The notes: a model not told the origin generated them from the letters alone. Counted from the first letter of the stretch, positions 12,001 through 22,085 are shown. The stretch: DNA of 64,000 nucleotides from Bathymodiolus brooksi (GCA_963680875.1 OY804580.1:98919353-98983352); one strand, 5' to 3'. A program made the numbers and translations.

Positions 12001-13010
12001 CTTCTTGTTGTTAAACAGTTATACAATCTCACTCTTCTTCTTGTTAAACAGTTATACAATCTCACTCTTCTTGTTGTTAAACAGTTATACAATCTCACTC
12101 TTCTTGTTGTTAAACAGTTATACAATCTCACTCTTGTTGTTAAACAGTCATACAATCTCACTCTTCTTGTTGTTAAACAGTTATACAATCTCACTCTTCT
12201 TCTTGTTAAACAGTCATACAATCTCACTCTTGTTGTTGTTAAACAGTTTTACAATCTCACTCTTCTTGTTGTTAAACAGTTATATAATCTCACTCTTCTT
12301 CTTGTTAAACAGTTATACAATCTCACTCTTCTTCTTGTTAAACAGTTATACAATCTCACTCTTCTTCTTGTTAAACAGTTATACAATCTCACTCTTCTTC
12401 TTGTTAAACAGTTATACAATCTCACTCTTCTTCTTGTTAAACAGTTATACAATCTCACTCTTGTTGTTGTTAAACAGTTATACAATCTCACTCTTCTTGT
12501 TGTTAAACAGTTATACAATCTCACTCTTCTTCTTGTTAAACAGTTATACAATTTCACTCTTCTTGTTGTTAAACAGTTATACAATCTCACTCTTCTTGTT
12601 GTTAAACAGTTATACAATCTCACTCTTCTTGTTGTTAAACAGTTATACAATCTCACTCTTCTTGTTGTTAAACAGTTATACAATCTCACTCTTCTTGTTG
12701 TTAAACAGTTATACAATCTCACTCTTCTTGTTGTTAAACAGTTATACAATCTCACTCTTCTTGTTGTTAAACAGTTATACAATCTCACTCTTCTTGTTGT
12801 TAAACAGTTATACAATCTCACTCTTCTTGTTGTTAAACAGTTATATAATCTCACTCTTCTTGTTGTTAAACAGTTATACAATCTCACTCTTCTTGTTGTT
12901 AAACAGTTATACAATCTCACTCTTCTTGTTGTTAAACAGTTATACAATCTCACTCTTTTTGTTCGATTGTTTAACCGTTTAACTTGGAAAACTGTGGTTA
13001 TAAATATTAC
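9080..13010. mobile_element. Dispersed element with inverted arms around a giant minisatellite
   Basis: The left flank (9080-9287) matches 33663-33845. The right flank (12963-13003) matches 33847-33890. Inside, a left arm (TTTATACCACAGTTTTCTGA at 9299-9318) is the inverse of the right arm (GGAAAACTGTGGTTATAAAT, about 12985-13004). The second copy at 33.7 kb has neither the left arm nor the array. Confidence 0.75.
9317..12960. repeat. 33-bp minisatellite, about 110 copies
   Basis: The unit is AAACAGTTATACAATCTCAC plus TCTTCTTGTTGTT. Length variants are 33 or 30 bp and arise in the CTT/GTT run, so all changes are multiples of three. Both strands therefore stay open for long distances (1234 codons on plus, 801 on minus), but the plus product would be an endless TISLFLLLNSY repeat and the array lies in an intron. 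I treat it as non-coding. A 16-unit block is duplicated (see findings). Confidence 0.97.
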
Positions 13011-13303
13011 TTACTAGAATCATTTTTTATTCTCTCAAAAACATTTTTTTAATTTCTGGATATTTCAATGTTCCAAAGTGATAAGGCATCTTATTCCAAA
13101 TTTTAACCCATTTTAAAAGAAAAACAAAATTCCCTACCTATCCATGTCCAACACCCATGCATGGGTTGGGTTTGGGAAAACTACTATTTTGTTAAGGGTG
13201 GCCTGGTTATTTTTCTTCCATAAGGATACACTTAACACTGAAAATAGTACTCTGACTCAAGCTATTAATCCCTTTCATGTTATTATTGACATGTTATACT
13301 TGC

Positions 13304-13405
13304 ATGTGATTGTGATAAAAGTTCTTTCATTATAAATTGGTCATAAATTTCTTTTCCTAATTTTATTCTTTCTTCATCTGTCTCTAGTTTTTCAAATTTT
13401 TTAAT
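13304..13405 (-). CDS. GRK2: GRK2/3-type receptor kinase, internal exon (RGS-homology core)
   Basis: A 102-nt exon on the minus strand, 34 codons, starting IKKFEKLETDEER and ending YDQFIMKELLSQSH. By recall about 22 of 34 residues equal vertebrate GRK2 (IKKYEKLETEEER, IMKELL and SH are the clearest), and it is clearly unlike the GRK4/5/6 sequence at this point. The acceptor is TTTCTCTTTGCAG just above 13405. The donor is CAT|GCAAGT at 13303, a GC donor: only this junction joins in frame to the exon at 2047-2133, while the nearby GT (CAA|GTATAA) shifts the frame into a stop. The upstream exon (60464-60537) ends in phase 0, and FYEE-IKKFEKLE matches the family. Introns on its two sides are about 47.1 and 11.2 kb. 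Confidence 0.93.
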
Positions 13406-13519
13406 CTGCAAAGAGAAAAGATATAAAGCATCAGTATGATTCATTAAAACATATTCGTGACACAAATTTCAATACGATTCATTAAAACGTTTATATGACA
13501 GAGACATATTATGTAATGG

Positions 13520-13650
13520 TAAATAAACGTTAGCGAATCGAAGGGGCGATCAAAAATGGACAATCCAGAGAAACTGGCAACATCGGGTACACAAGACGAA
13601 GAAAAATAAAACAAAAACACAACACAATATGTGTTGGACAACAATATGTG
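13520..13650 (+). repeat. Dispersed repeat copy with a coding-like frame (pair of 6650-6810)
   Basis: ATGGACAATCCAGAGAAACT at 13555 opens MDNPEKLATSGTQDEEK, then a TAA stop, then NKNTTQYVLDNN in the same frame. The in-frame continuation across the stop suggests a decayed coding region or a repeat derived from one. Family not identified. Confidence 0.5.
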
Positions 13651-13688
13651 TAAACAAATACAAATAAAGTAAATAAGACTAATAGGTT

Positions 13689-13843
13689 CTTACACGAGTC
13701 CCTATTGAAGATCTGGGATTTCTTCCAAGAGTGTGAGAAATTCCGTCTTTTCACAAGTGGAGCATAGCGAAACGAGTGGAAAGACACTGAATTTCTCTCA
13801 CGAGTGGAAGAAATCCCAGATCTTCAATAAGGACGAGTGCAAG
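13689..13843. repeat. Long foldback hairpin H1
   Basis: Arms of roughly 65 bp: TTGAAGATCTGGGATTTCTT at 13706-13725 is the inverse of AAGAAATCCCAGATCTTCAA. The apex is GTGGAGCATAGCGAAACGAG. It sits about 285 bp upstream, in transcript sense, of the GRK exon acceptor at 13405. No target duplication was recognised. Confidence 0.85.
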
Positions 13844-14449
13844 TACCTGTTTCTTCCGTTTCAACTTAAAAACAAAGCATGTCGATTTCATTCATTCATT
13901 CGCATGTCATATTTACTACACAAAATATTACAACGCCACGTGCCATGCAGTAAATACAGACTTATTTAAAACCGCTTTAAATCTATTAGGGGAAATCAGT
14001 TAAAATTCAGGTAAAATTGATATTTGAATCTTTTTTAGATCTACTAAGACGACAATTTATATTACTACAGCAGTCGTAGAAGCGGACTCCATTGATTATA
14101 CTCGGCCGATTTGATTGGCTGACAATGCCATGTAAGACAAGGTCACGCACAGCTGTCTTTATGGCTTGTCTTACATAGAAAACGCATCAAAACGGAAGAA
14201 ATGAGCCCTCCTACAAACGGGTTATGGTGTTTACCTACATTGGAGATAAAGATGAACTGAATATCGTTAGCATTTATCCGACATATGATTCTTCTATACA
14301 TATAGATGCTCTCTAAAAAAATATATTGATCTTTCATGATATATGCATGTCATTTGTACCCTTCTGATGCACAAAAAATGACATAGTTGCAAATGGGTCT
14401 CAAGTCTAAAAAGAACAGATGGTTCCATTTCTAATTCTAATTCTAATTG

Positions 14450-14625
14450 TTGGTGTTTATCCTCAAGTTTTTATTGCCATCTTTGAAAAACTACCATTAA
14501 AAATCAGATTCCTTGTCCCTGTAATACCTAGATAAATATTTAAAGTTTCGCCCACCTGCGTACCCTATTTATTTTTTTTCAAGAATACTTAATCAGAGAC
14601 ACAGGTATTTTTTTTCTTTGGCCTA
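14450..14625. mobile_element. Harbinger-like MITE, diverged copy
   Basis: The right part (TCCTTGTCCCTGTAATACCT, then ACACAGGTATTTTTTTTCTT and TGGCC) matches the intact 225-bp element at 60135-60359. The left terminus has decayed. Confidence 0.6.
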
Positions 14626-14774
14626 ATTTGACAAAGTTGCAAATGGTATTAATTAGGATGGGTACATGTATGTGTAATAAGTAGAAACCATTACAATCCA
14701 ATTCATTATAGAAATGAAAAAAGTGGGTGTAATTTGTTTGATGGGATCCCAAACCCTCCAGTCTTGATAAATAG

Positions 14775-14956
14775 CGAGTGATTGCCGTTTAATGCCAATT
14801 CAGCATTTTTTCAGCTATATCATGGCGAGAACAAGTTAATTTTCAATGAGATGATGATGAGGTCCGCTTTGTACTAGACAAACACGCCAAGTTGAATTTT
14901 TATAGTGCTAATTACTCTAGGCGAACACGATAACCATTACGCCACTGATGCGGTTG
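14775..14956 (-). mobile_element. SINE family B, partial
   Basis: The plus strand shows the tail (GATGATGAGGTCCGCTTTGT, GTTGAATTTTTATAGTGCTA), then the inverse of a tRNA-like A box: the minus strand reads CAGTGGCGTAATGGTTATCG. The B box is not preserved. Compare the longer copy at 50976-51272. Confidence 0.75.
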
Positions 14957-15147
14957 TCTTGATAAATAAAATTCTAATAGTAAAACAAAATAAGGAATAA
15001 AGGGCCATGCTAGGTACAGCACTAGATAGGACTGCAACAAGTTGAACTGATGAAAAGAAAGTCTAAACAGTGATGGTCAACAATTCCATCAATATCAATA
15101 AAAATGAACAATCACCTCTCACCTTCACTCATTGTCAGCATTTTACC

Positions 15148-15165
15148 GGGGAGGGGGGGGGGGGG
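15148..15165 (+). repeat. G-rich run
   Basis: GGGGAGGGGGGGGGGGGG with one interrupting A. It lies within a fragment (15045-15150) of a small repeat family also seen at 17125-17300 and, inverted, at 30240-30480 (TCTAAACAGTGATGGTCAAC motif). Confidence 0.9.
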
Positions 15166-15489
15166 ACATGCTCTTTACATCATTACAACAATGGGCTCGT
15201 CAATCTTAAGTGTATGAGGAGACTAGGAGCTGACATGATATGTACAGAAGATCAATGTATGTTTTATGGTTTATGATTTATCTATTTTTTTAAATAAAAT
15301 AAAGAACAACACCTGATTGCACTAGAAAACATTTCTAAATATTGTTGAAAGTAGTACTGAACATGTATATCCCATTTCCTGAATTTCATACCCAACACAC
15401 AAAATGTAAAGTTTTAATCTAACCTGGAGTGGTATAACATGTAAGAAGAAAAACAAAATATTATGGAATAAAGATGTTTTTATAACATA

Positions 15490-15657
15490 CAATGAAACCT
15501 GACTAAACTGAAGCCTGGAAAAAAAATGGAATTCTACGTTGTACTTTAAATAAATTAAACATCAATACAGGAAATCTTGGTTATAAATGGAGCACCCTCT
15601 ATATTCCAAACACAACAGTTGGTTGCAAGGAAGATTCGGTTTAGACAGGTTTCACTG
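15490..15657. mobile_element. MITE family D, 168 bp
   Basis: Left TA|CAATGAAACCTGACTAAACT, right CGGTTTAGACAGGTTTCACTG|TA. The ends are inverted repeats and TA flanks both sides, as for pogo/Tc1 elements. The copy at 60782-60949 is also exactly 168 bp. Confidence 0.85.
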
Positions 15658-15710
15658 TATAAATTCTGTCATAAATATTGAGTTTTTATTTCTAGTTAAC
15701 ATTCCAAGAT

Positions 15711-15954
15711 TAGGGTTATGGTGTTTAACGCCACTTTCAACAATATTTCAGTTATATCATGGCAGCAAATTTTGTTGGTGGAGGAAACCAGAGTACCTGG
15801 AGATAACCACTGACAAACTTAATCACATAATGTTGTATCGAGTAGGCCTCACCATAAGTGGGATTCGATCTCACAACATTAGTGGTGATAGGCACTGATT
15901 GCATAGGTAGTTGTAAATCCAACTTATCATATGATCACGACTATGATGGCCCCT
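15711..15954 (-). mobile_element. SINE family A, near full length
   Basis: It reads on the minus strand from GGGGCCATCATAGTCGTGAT through ACAACTACCTATGCAATCAG, box-B-like GAGATCGAATCCCAC, ACATTATGTGATTAAGTTTG and the tail GAAAGTGGCGTTAAACACC. About 244 bp. With the copies at 20810 and 56103 it defines the family layout: tRNA-like head, central domain, conserved tail and CCCTAA-like terminus. Confidence 0.85.
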
Positions 15955-16024
15955 GTTTGTTTTGAAACCAAAAGAAAATCTGTAGTTTGCTACCACCTCT
16001 AAGAATTAGGAATGCAAGTACTTA

Positions 16025-16280
16025 CTGCCATTTTCAACATTTATTTTAGATAAATAGTGGTAATTAGCTTTATTGGTGGAGGAAACCAGAGTACCAGGAG
16101 AAAACACTCAACCTGCCACAACTCACACAAAAACTTTTCACAAGTTGTACCTCTTGGCACACCTCGCCACTGGGTGGAAAGTGAACTCACAAACTTGAGG
16201 GGTAATAAAACGCCCATCTATTATAAGTTAGGTAGACATAATCAAAACTCCCATATGATCATGGTCACAAAGGAGCAGTT
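16025..16280 (-). mobile_element. SINE family A, degenerate copy
   Basis: Kept parts are TTTATTGGTGGAGGAAACCA, GAGTACCAGGAGAAAAC, CACCTCGCCACTGGG and CATATGATCATGGTCAC. It lies 70 bp from the copy at 15711-15954 in the same orientation. From about 16395 to 16560 a diverged direct duplication (CATTTTC..ATAAAGTCTTCT) follows. Confidence 0.7.
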
Positions 16281-16844
16281 TACGACCACTAAGGAGGATC
16301 GTGTATTAAACACACCCGTCTGATCAATTACCCAACGATTATTAATACTAAATAATCAAACAAATAGTAGTTTACAATCAATACATATTATTTTCCAAAA
16401 TAAATACTTAAGCCACGTCATTTTGTCATTTTCTTATAAAGTCTTCTCGACATATAATATATATATCATTTTCCCAGATAAATAACTTAGCCATGTCATT
16501 TTCATACAAAGTCTTCTACTCATATAAAGTCTTCATCTCATATAATATCAAAGACATTTTTTACGTTCGCCCCGACCACCAGACACTTAATGATTTTTCA
16601 AATGAATCTGATGAGCACTGCACTAGACCAATTGGCCTGAGTTTTACTTTGCTTGCTAACACAAACAATGACATTTAACACAAGTAAATACTATGTCTAT
16701 TTACACTGATTGGAGCAAACTTCATCAGTCAAATATCGATCAATCAACGAACATTTTTTCCGTTCGAGAAACATGATTCTATCAATAGATACTATTCAAC
16801 TATACAGTTCTATTGTAAAATCTCAGACTAATTTTTTCTTTCAA

Positions 16845-16985
16845 TAATTTTTTGTCTAATTTATTTTACATCAAAATAACATAATTTTTTCAAAGTTCAA
16901 GACAACACACAACAATATAAATCGCTATCAGTTTCACGATAATTATGTTATTTTGATGTAAATGAAATTAGACAAAAAATTTAAA
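16845..16985. repeat. Long foldback hairpin H5
   Basis: Arms of about 44 bp: TTTTGTCTAATTTATTTTAC at the left is mirrored by GTAAATGAAATTAGACAAAA at the right. The loop is about 50 bp. It lacks the GCGAAGCG-like apex of H1-H3. Confidence 0.8.
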
Positions 16986-17035
16986 GTCTCTCCAGGAAAA
17001 GTATATAAAAAGCCATTATCTACTTATCTTATATA

Positions 17036-17541
17036 CAGTGTCGTGCCAAAAGTGAGTCAAGTTTTCAAAATAACCTACATGTTTATATATTTAATATAAA
17101 GACATACAACTTCATGTCATAAAAAGAAATTTTAAACAGTGATTGGGAAACAATTCCACTAAAATCAACCAAAACGAACAGCTTCCTCTCACCTCAAATC
17201 ATTGAACACAAAAAGGACAATAACATGTATGAGTTGGGAGCCCATGTTCTGGCTTGGGACAGGCACAAAAATGTGGTGGAGTTAAACGTATGTGTTAAAA
17301 AACTCCGATGAATTTGGCTCCTGTTGGATTTTTATGAAACTTGTATTATCAAAATGAATTTTTTCTACACTTTCTAACATTAATCTTACAATAACATACA
17401 AGTCAAGGTTTTCAAGTCAAACACAAATTGGAATTTTTGGCTTTGTAATTTAATAAGTAACCGGTAATATTTGACAATTCATGAATACGAAATGTACTTG
17501 TAAGTAATTTTGAAAACTGAGTCACTTTTGACATGACACTG
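17036..17541. mobile_element. Non-autonomous Tc1/mariner-like element
   Basis: Left TA|CAGTGTCGTGCCAAAAGTGA, right TCACTTTTGACATGACACTG|TA, continuing inward with CAAGTTTTCAAAAT versus ATTTTGAAAACTGAG. A 506-bp element with TA on both sides. A 170-bp piece of an unrelated small repeat (17125-17300) lies inside. No transposase. Confidence 0.85.
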
Positions 17542-17747
17542 TAGTCACATTCGTTAACAATTAGTTCACCAACAACAAAAAATGATTAAAAACACTCTTA
17601 CTGAATGTTTCACATTTATGTAACCGATTGATTGACGATTGATTGACGTAATATAAACAACGGCATACACACCCTCTATAGTGTCTAACCAGTAATTAAG
17701 GTACAACATAGTTTGTTATCATTAGAGAAACTGAGAAACTACAAATT

Positions 17748-18260
17748 TCTTCTAGTTTATATGTATACAATGGCAGAAAAATAAGATATTCTAAAACAGA
17801 AATATTCAAAACCTCCATGCATGAAATATACACCAACAGCTTTTCTAGTAATTAATGAAGGACCTCTACATTGTTGATCAGTAACAATATAAGACGAATC
17901 AAAATTCCTTCTTGTACATTGGCAGAATTAACAATATTTAAACAAATAAATAATTACTATACACCTAGAGCTTTCCAGTAAATAAATAATGAATGACCTT
18001 GATCTAGTTTGACCTTTACTAGAAAAACCAAAAACTCTTTCTAGTATAATGGCAGAAAAAAAAGAGATCTTCTATAACAGAAATTATTTAAAACCTCCAT
18101 GTATAAAATATACAAAAATGTACACATGCAAATGTAGAGTGCTTCTAGCAATTGATGTTGACCATTATTTAAATTCCTTCTCGTGCAATGGCAGAAAAGA
18201 AGATATTCTACAACAGAAATATTTAAAACCTCCTCTGTGTATTATGTATATTAAGCAATG
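17748..18260. repeat. Diverged tandem repeat, about 130-140 bp, 3-4 copies
   Basis: The motif TGGCAGAAAA..AGATATTCTA followed by AACAGAAATA and AAAACCTCC recurs at about 17771, 18049 and 18188, with a weaker copy near 17922. Any frames in it are incidental. Confidence 0.7.
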
Positions 18261-18529
18261 ATTAAACTAATGTTGTACACAACAGGCATCTTAATAGCCT
18301 ACAATACAGTATTTATCATCAGTACTTAACTCCTCATCTGTCAGTACTGGTTACAAATAACACCATCAACAAATACACTAACATCTACTTGTTTATAGTC
18401 AGATCTATCTACTTATACAACATCATCTCCAATTCCAAAAATTTTAAAGATTCTTTTAATGCAAAACAAATATGAAATATATTATTAGGCCAACAAAAAT
18501 ATACCTGTGTTTCTACTAACCTTCTTGAG

Positions 18530-18679
18530 GGTTAGAATTAGGGGTGGGGGTTATAGTGTTTAACGCCACTTTCAATAATATTTCATTTACAGTATATATC
18601 GTGGCGGTCAGTTTTACTGGTTGAGGAAACCGGAGTACCGGGGGAAAACCACCGACCTACCGTAAGTCACTGACAAACT
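18530..18679 (-). mobile_element. SINE family A with exact 13-bp target duplication
   Basis: TAACCTTCTTGAG occurs at 18517-18529 and again at 19187-19199, with the SINE (5'-truncated, minus strand) plus the TTTAA MITE between. To the left, 18488-18516 (GGCCAACAAAAATATACCTG) is the left end of a Harbinger-like MITE, so the SINE landed inside that element. Confidence 0.85.
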
Positions 18680-18683
18680 TTAA

Positions 18684-19184
18684 GGCCCTGTTACACGGTA
18701 AAGCAAGTATCGTGATACTTGTATCATGCAACTTTTTGTATTATGATCCTTGTCAGTTTACACACTAAATCAAGTAGCATGTTTCATGCAGAGTTTGTTT
18801 ACAAATTGTTCCTGGCAAAATGGAGAATCCTGACAATGAAGACATTATCATACAAATTGAGGAGACTCTCCATCTGTTCCTTTGACCAAATAACATCACT
18901 ACTTTTTTCCCCTTTCCAGTCATGTTTTATTTACCATGTGCTGACCATGTGCTTTTATTTGTTGATGATGTTGTAACTTCCTGACCTCAAACCAAGATCT
19001 CTGATTGGTTAGAGATAAAATGTATCGTGATCCTTGCTATACAGAATAGAACATGTTCTATCCCAAAGTGTGTATCATGCAACTTCTAAAAGTTGCATGA
19101 TACAGAGTAATAGCACTGTTTACACTGTATTTTTTGGTTTATGATACAAGTATCATGATACTTGCTTTACCGTGTAACAGGGGC
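18684..19184. mobile_element. TTTAA/TTAA-target MITE, 501 bp
   Basis: Ends GGCCCTGTTACACGGTAAAG and CTTTACCGTGTAACAGGGGC, inverted repeats of about 45 bp. Flanked by TTTAA at 18679-18683 and 19185-19189. The TTAA-type target suggests piggyBac or Kolobok, not settled. Subterminal ATGATACAAGTATCATGATA is itself palindromic. No transposase. Confidence 0.85.
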
Positions 19185-19509
19185 TTTAACCTTCTTGAGA
19201 AAATAGGCAAATTGATAGGTAGACAAAACTTTTATTTTTTATTTTTACACACGACAAGAATCTGACTAACAGTGCTAGTTCAAAAATGGAAATGATAATG
19301 TTAGGGCAGACACTAAAAATAAGGGTCAATAATAGGGTTATAGGAAACACAGATTTTTTCAAATTGTTTTTTTTTGCCTTATTCCTGATCATATACTTGA
19401 TCTATTATAAATGGTGCACAGTCAAACTTGTATTATGAGGTCGCTCAAGGGATAATCAAAATGCATGTGACTAAATAATACATAGGGAGTGATTTATTGT
19501 TATTTAATC

Positions 19510-19779
19510 CAGGACCGTCTTATATATATAAACAGCATTATATGCCCCCGGGCAAAGCACTGGGGCCCCTACCTATACAACCACTAACAGGAATAAAAAT
19601 GTAAATGGTCGATAAACTTAACATATACAGGTATTTATTGTATTGCTACCTCCAACAAAATCAGTGTTAACATTTTTAAAAATATGCTGTACACAACATA
19701 CATAGATGAGCACAGGGCCCCTATGCTCATGGGGTCCCCAGGCATCTGCCCAGTGTGCCCATGCATTAAGACAGCACTG
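19510..19779. mobile_element. hAT MITE with perfect 8-bp duplication
   Basis: ATTTAATC flanks at 19502-19509 and 19780-19787. Ends are CAGGACCGTCTTATATATAT and CATGCATTAAGACAGCACTG; inner GCCCCCGGGC and GGGGCCCC motifs mirror GGGGTCCCCAGGC. Length 270 bp, non-coding. Confidence 0.88.
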
Positions 19780-20044
19780 ATTTAATCTATATCATTTTGT
19801 GATGAAAAAAATAACTTGTATATTTCACCTCAGTCTAAAACTTAGGAATTATATTGTGAATTATATAAGTGCACAGAGTTCATAATTAATATAATTTATA
19901 TTAGTACAAAGTAAAAGTCACCTAATTAGAGTCAAAGAAGGCTAAAATTTATAAAATTTACAATCAATCAATAATGATTTCTTATTTAACTTGAAACAAG
20001 CATCCCGTGTTTGTAAATTACAAAAAAGGGTGCATTCAACTCGC

Positions 20045-20180
20045 AGCCGCAAGTGATAAAGTTTACCAGTTGCTTGCCCATGGTTGGTGGTTCTCACCAG
20101 GTACTCCTGCTTCTTCCACCACTAAAACTGGTCACCATGATATAGCTGAAATATTGCTGAAAGTGGCATTAAACACAAAA
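20045..20180 (+). mobile_element. SINE family A-like, diverged
   Basis: Only the 3' half is clear: AGGTACTCCTGCTTCTTCCA, CATGATATAGCTGAAATATT and GAAAGTGGCATTAAACAC, ending in an A run at 20179-20188. The upstream part (GATAAAGTTTACCAGTTGCT) is loosely related to the central domain. Confidence 0.7.
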
Positions 20181-20267
20181 AAAAAAATCAAAATCAAAAT
20201 ATATTCACCCCGAATGAGGGGGGGGGTTTCACTGGTCAGTTCATTGTAATCCTGGTAGTCTTAAGAG

Positions 20268-20445
20268 TCAGTGAGTGGTATAATGGTCTAATGCCAAGTG
20301 AACAATTGCCACAAGCTACCTTGTATATCATGCCTTTCATGGTGAGAACATGTTATATCTAGATGAGATGACGACGTCCGCTTTGTTCTAGACCAACACA
20401 CTTAGTTGGATTTTTATAGTGCTAGATCACTGAAACAACAGACTG
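20268..20445 (-). mobile_element. SINE family B, partial
   Basis: Kept parts are GAGATGACGACGTCCGCTTT, CTTAGTTGGATTTTTATAGT and GCTAGATCACTGAAACA. The tRNA-like head is missing. Confidence 0.7.
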
Positions 20446-20466
20446 TTGGTAGATCTGTCACATGGA

Positions 20467-20640
20467 GAAGTCTCATTTTGGACAAACAAGAAGTCTCATT
20501 GTGAATGGACACCAAGTCTCATTGTGGATGGACAATAAGTCTCATTTTGGTCGGGAAACAAATCTCATTTCACATGAACAAATCTCATTTTGGACGGACA
20601 TGAAGTCTTATTGTGGATGGACAACAAGTTACATGTTGGA
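20467..20640. repeat. Short minisatellite, about 26-bp units, roughly 7 copies
   Basis: AAGTCTCATT(T/G)TGGA followed by (C/T)GGACA recurs with drift. A frame through it is open but is not credible as a gene. Confidence 0.75.
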
Positions 20641-20809
20641 CTCACAAATCGCTGTGGAAAAAGTACATCACAAATCAGTAACAGTTTCTTTTCATTGGAA
20701 AACACGGTTAAAAATTACTAAGCCAACTAATATTGGTTGTTGCAGTCATCTGAGTATATTTTGGTCAGCGAAAAAAAATGTATGTGTGCATTTCGGTTCT
20801 ATTTGGGGG

Positions 20810-21068
20810 TTAGGGTTATGGTGCTTAGCACCATTTTACAAGAATATTTCAGTAATATCGTGACGATCCGTTTTATTGGTGAAGGAAACCTCAGTACCCG
20901 GCAAAAACCACCAACCTGGCGAAAGTCACTGACAAAACTTTATCACATAATGTAGTATCAAATACAGCTCACCATGAACGGGATTCTAACTCACGTTTGT
21001 GGTGATAGGCACTGATTGCAGTGTATTTGTAAATCCAACTACCATACGATCACGGCCACGACGGCCCC
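20810..21068 (-). mobile_element. SINE family A, near full length
   Basis: The minus strand starts GGGGCCGTCGTGGCCGTGAT and continues ACAAATACACTGCAATCAGT, box-B-like GAGTTAGAATCCCGT and the conserved tail. About 259 bp, comparable to the copy at 56103-56357. Confidence 0.85.
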
Positions 21069-21461
21069 TCCAGATGGTTTATACTACATGATATCACATG
21101 TAATAATCAATCTTTTTTAATCATCAGAACTTTGAGAAAATAAATAAACATCCTTTGAAAATAAGTTTGTTGCATGTGTTGGAAAGTTTATTTTGAAGAG
21201 TGCTAACAAACAATCAGACAATCTGGCTATAATCATCTTAGTTACAATATTGCACTCATGCCAACTTCTTTTTTCTGCAAGGTTTTTTGTCAGTGCTTAG
21301 GATAACAAGTTACATAACAGATTCATCAACAATAATAAATAGTATATCTACTGTTGCAATGGGAACATGCAAAATAAATAACAAATAACTGAACAACACA
21401 GTAATTCACAAATTTTAGCATGGTGTGAATTATCGTAATTTGGTTACAAAAACTTATTTTT

Positions 21462-21530
21462 GGGTTAGGGTTATAGCGTTTAACTCGGCTTTCAACAATA
21501 TATCAGATATATTGTGACGGACTTATTTTG
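21462..21530 (-). mobile_element. SINE family A, 3' tail fragment
   Basis: GGGTTAGGGTTATAGCGTTT followed by AACTCGGCTTTCAACAATAT. It stops about 12 bp before the hAT element at 21543. Confidence 0.75.
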
Positions 21531-21542
21531 GATATATGGAAT

Positions 21543-21955
21543 CAGGGCTCACCACACATAGTAAAAACAGGGCGACTTGACTTCTCTCTCTCTTGACTTA
21601 AGGGTGAAGTGAGGGAAAATCTGGGAGACTTCCGAAAATCGATCCAAATTTTAACGTTTCTTTCCCCGCTACCGCATGTTCCCCTACCTTTCACAAAAAC
21701 GAACAATGATCTTAAAAGGATGCAATTAACGAGTTTGGAATAAAATATTGAACATCAAACCCTGTATGGGTCACATTTCAGGAACATGGGAGCTTCTTTT
21801 ATGTGAATATTGAAGAAAAAGTATGATTATTGGTGAAAAAAATACGGACTTGAAAAGACTGACGCCCTAAAACTTCGCTTTTTGACAGAAATTGGGCGAC
21901 TTCATTGAAACCAAGACAAAGAAGTCGCCCACTTCCCCTGGTTTGGTGAGCCCTG
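21543..21955. mobile_element. hAT MITE, 413 bp
   Basis: Ends CAGGGCTCACCACACATAGT and GGTTTGGTGAGCCCTG; inner GGGCGACTTGACTTC mirrors GAAGTCGCCCACTTC. The flanking 8-mers TATGGAAT and TTCAGAAT agree at five of eight positions, so the duplication is decayed. Internal sequence is non-coding. Confidence 0.82.
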
Positions 21956-22085
21956 TTCAGAATGCAAGAAGAGTTATACTTTTATTACATAGATATTACA
22001 CTTTTGTTTGCTCTAATAAGATATTTCAAAAAGGAACATGCTTTTCATTGTCGGACGCTCAGTAATATTATCGATTGTGATCACA

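Noticed and set aside
9278..12982. A 1234-residue plus-strand protein and an 801-residue minus-strand protein
   Set aside because: Both are read-throughs of a 33/30-bp minisatellite inside a GRK intron; the repeat unit, not selection, keeps them open.
13303..13303. Using the GT donor CAA|GTATAA at the end of the 13304-13405 exon
   Set aside because: It shifts the next exon out of frame into a stop within 29 codons and breaks the alignment to the GRK family.
18719..18976. 85-codon frame inside the TTTAA MITE as a transposase fragment
   Set aside because: No transposase motif is recognisable and the frame starts in the terminal repeat.
20462..20863. 133-codon frame over the AAGTCTCATTTTGGA repeats
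   Set aside because: It runs from a short minisatellite into an inverse SINE; no coding signal independent of the repeats.
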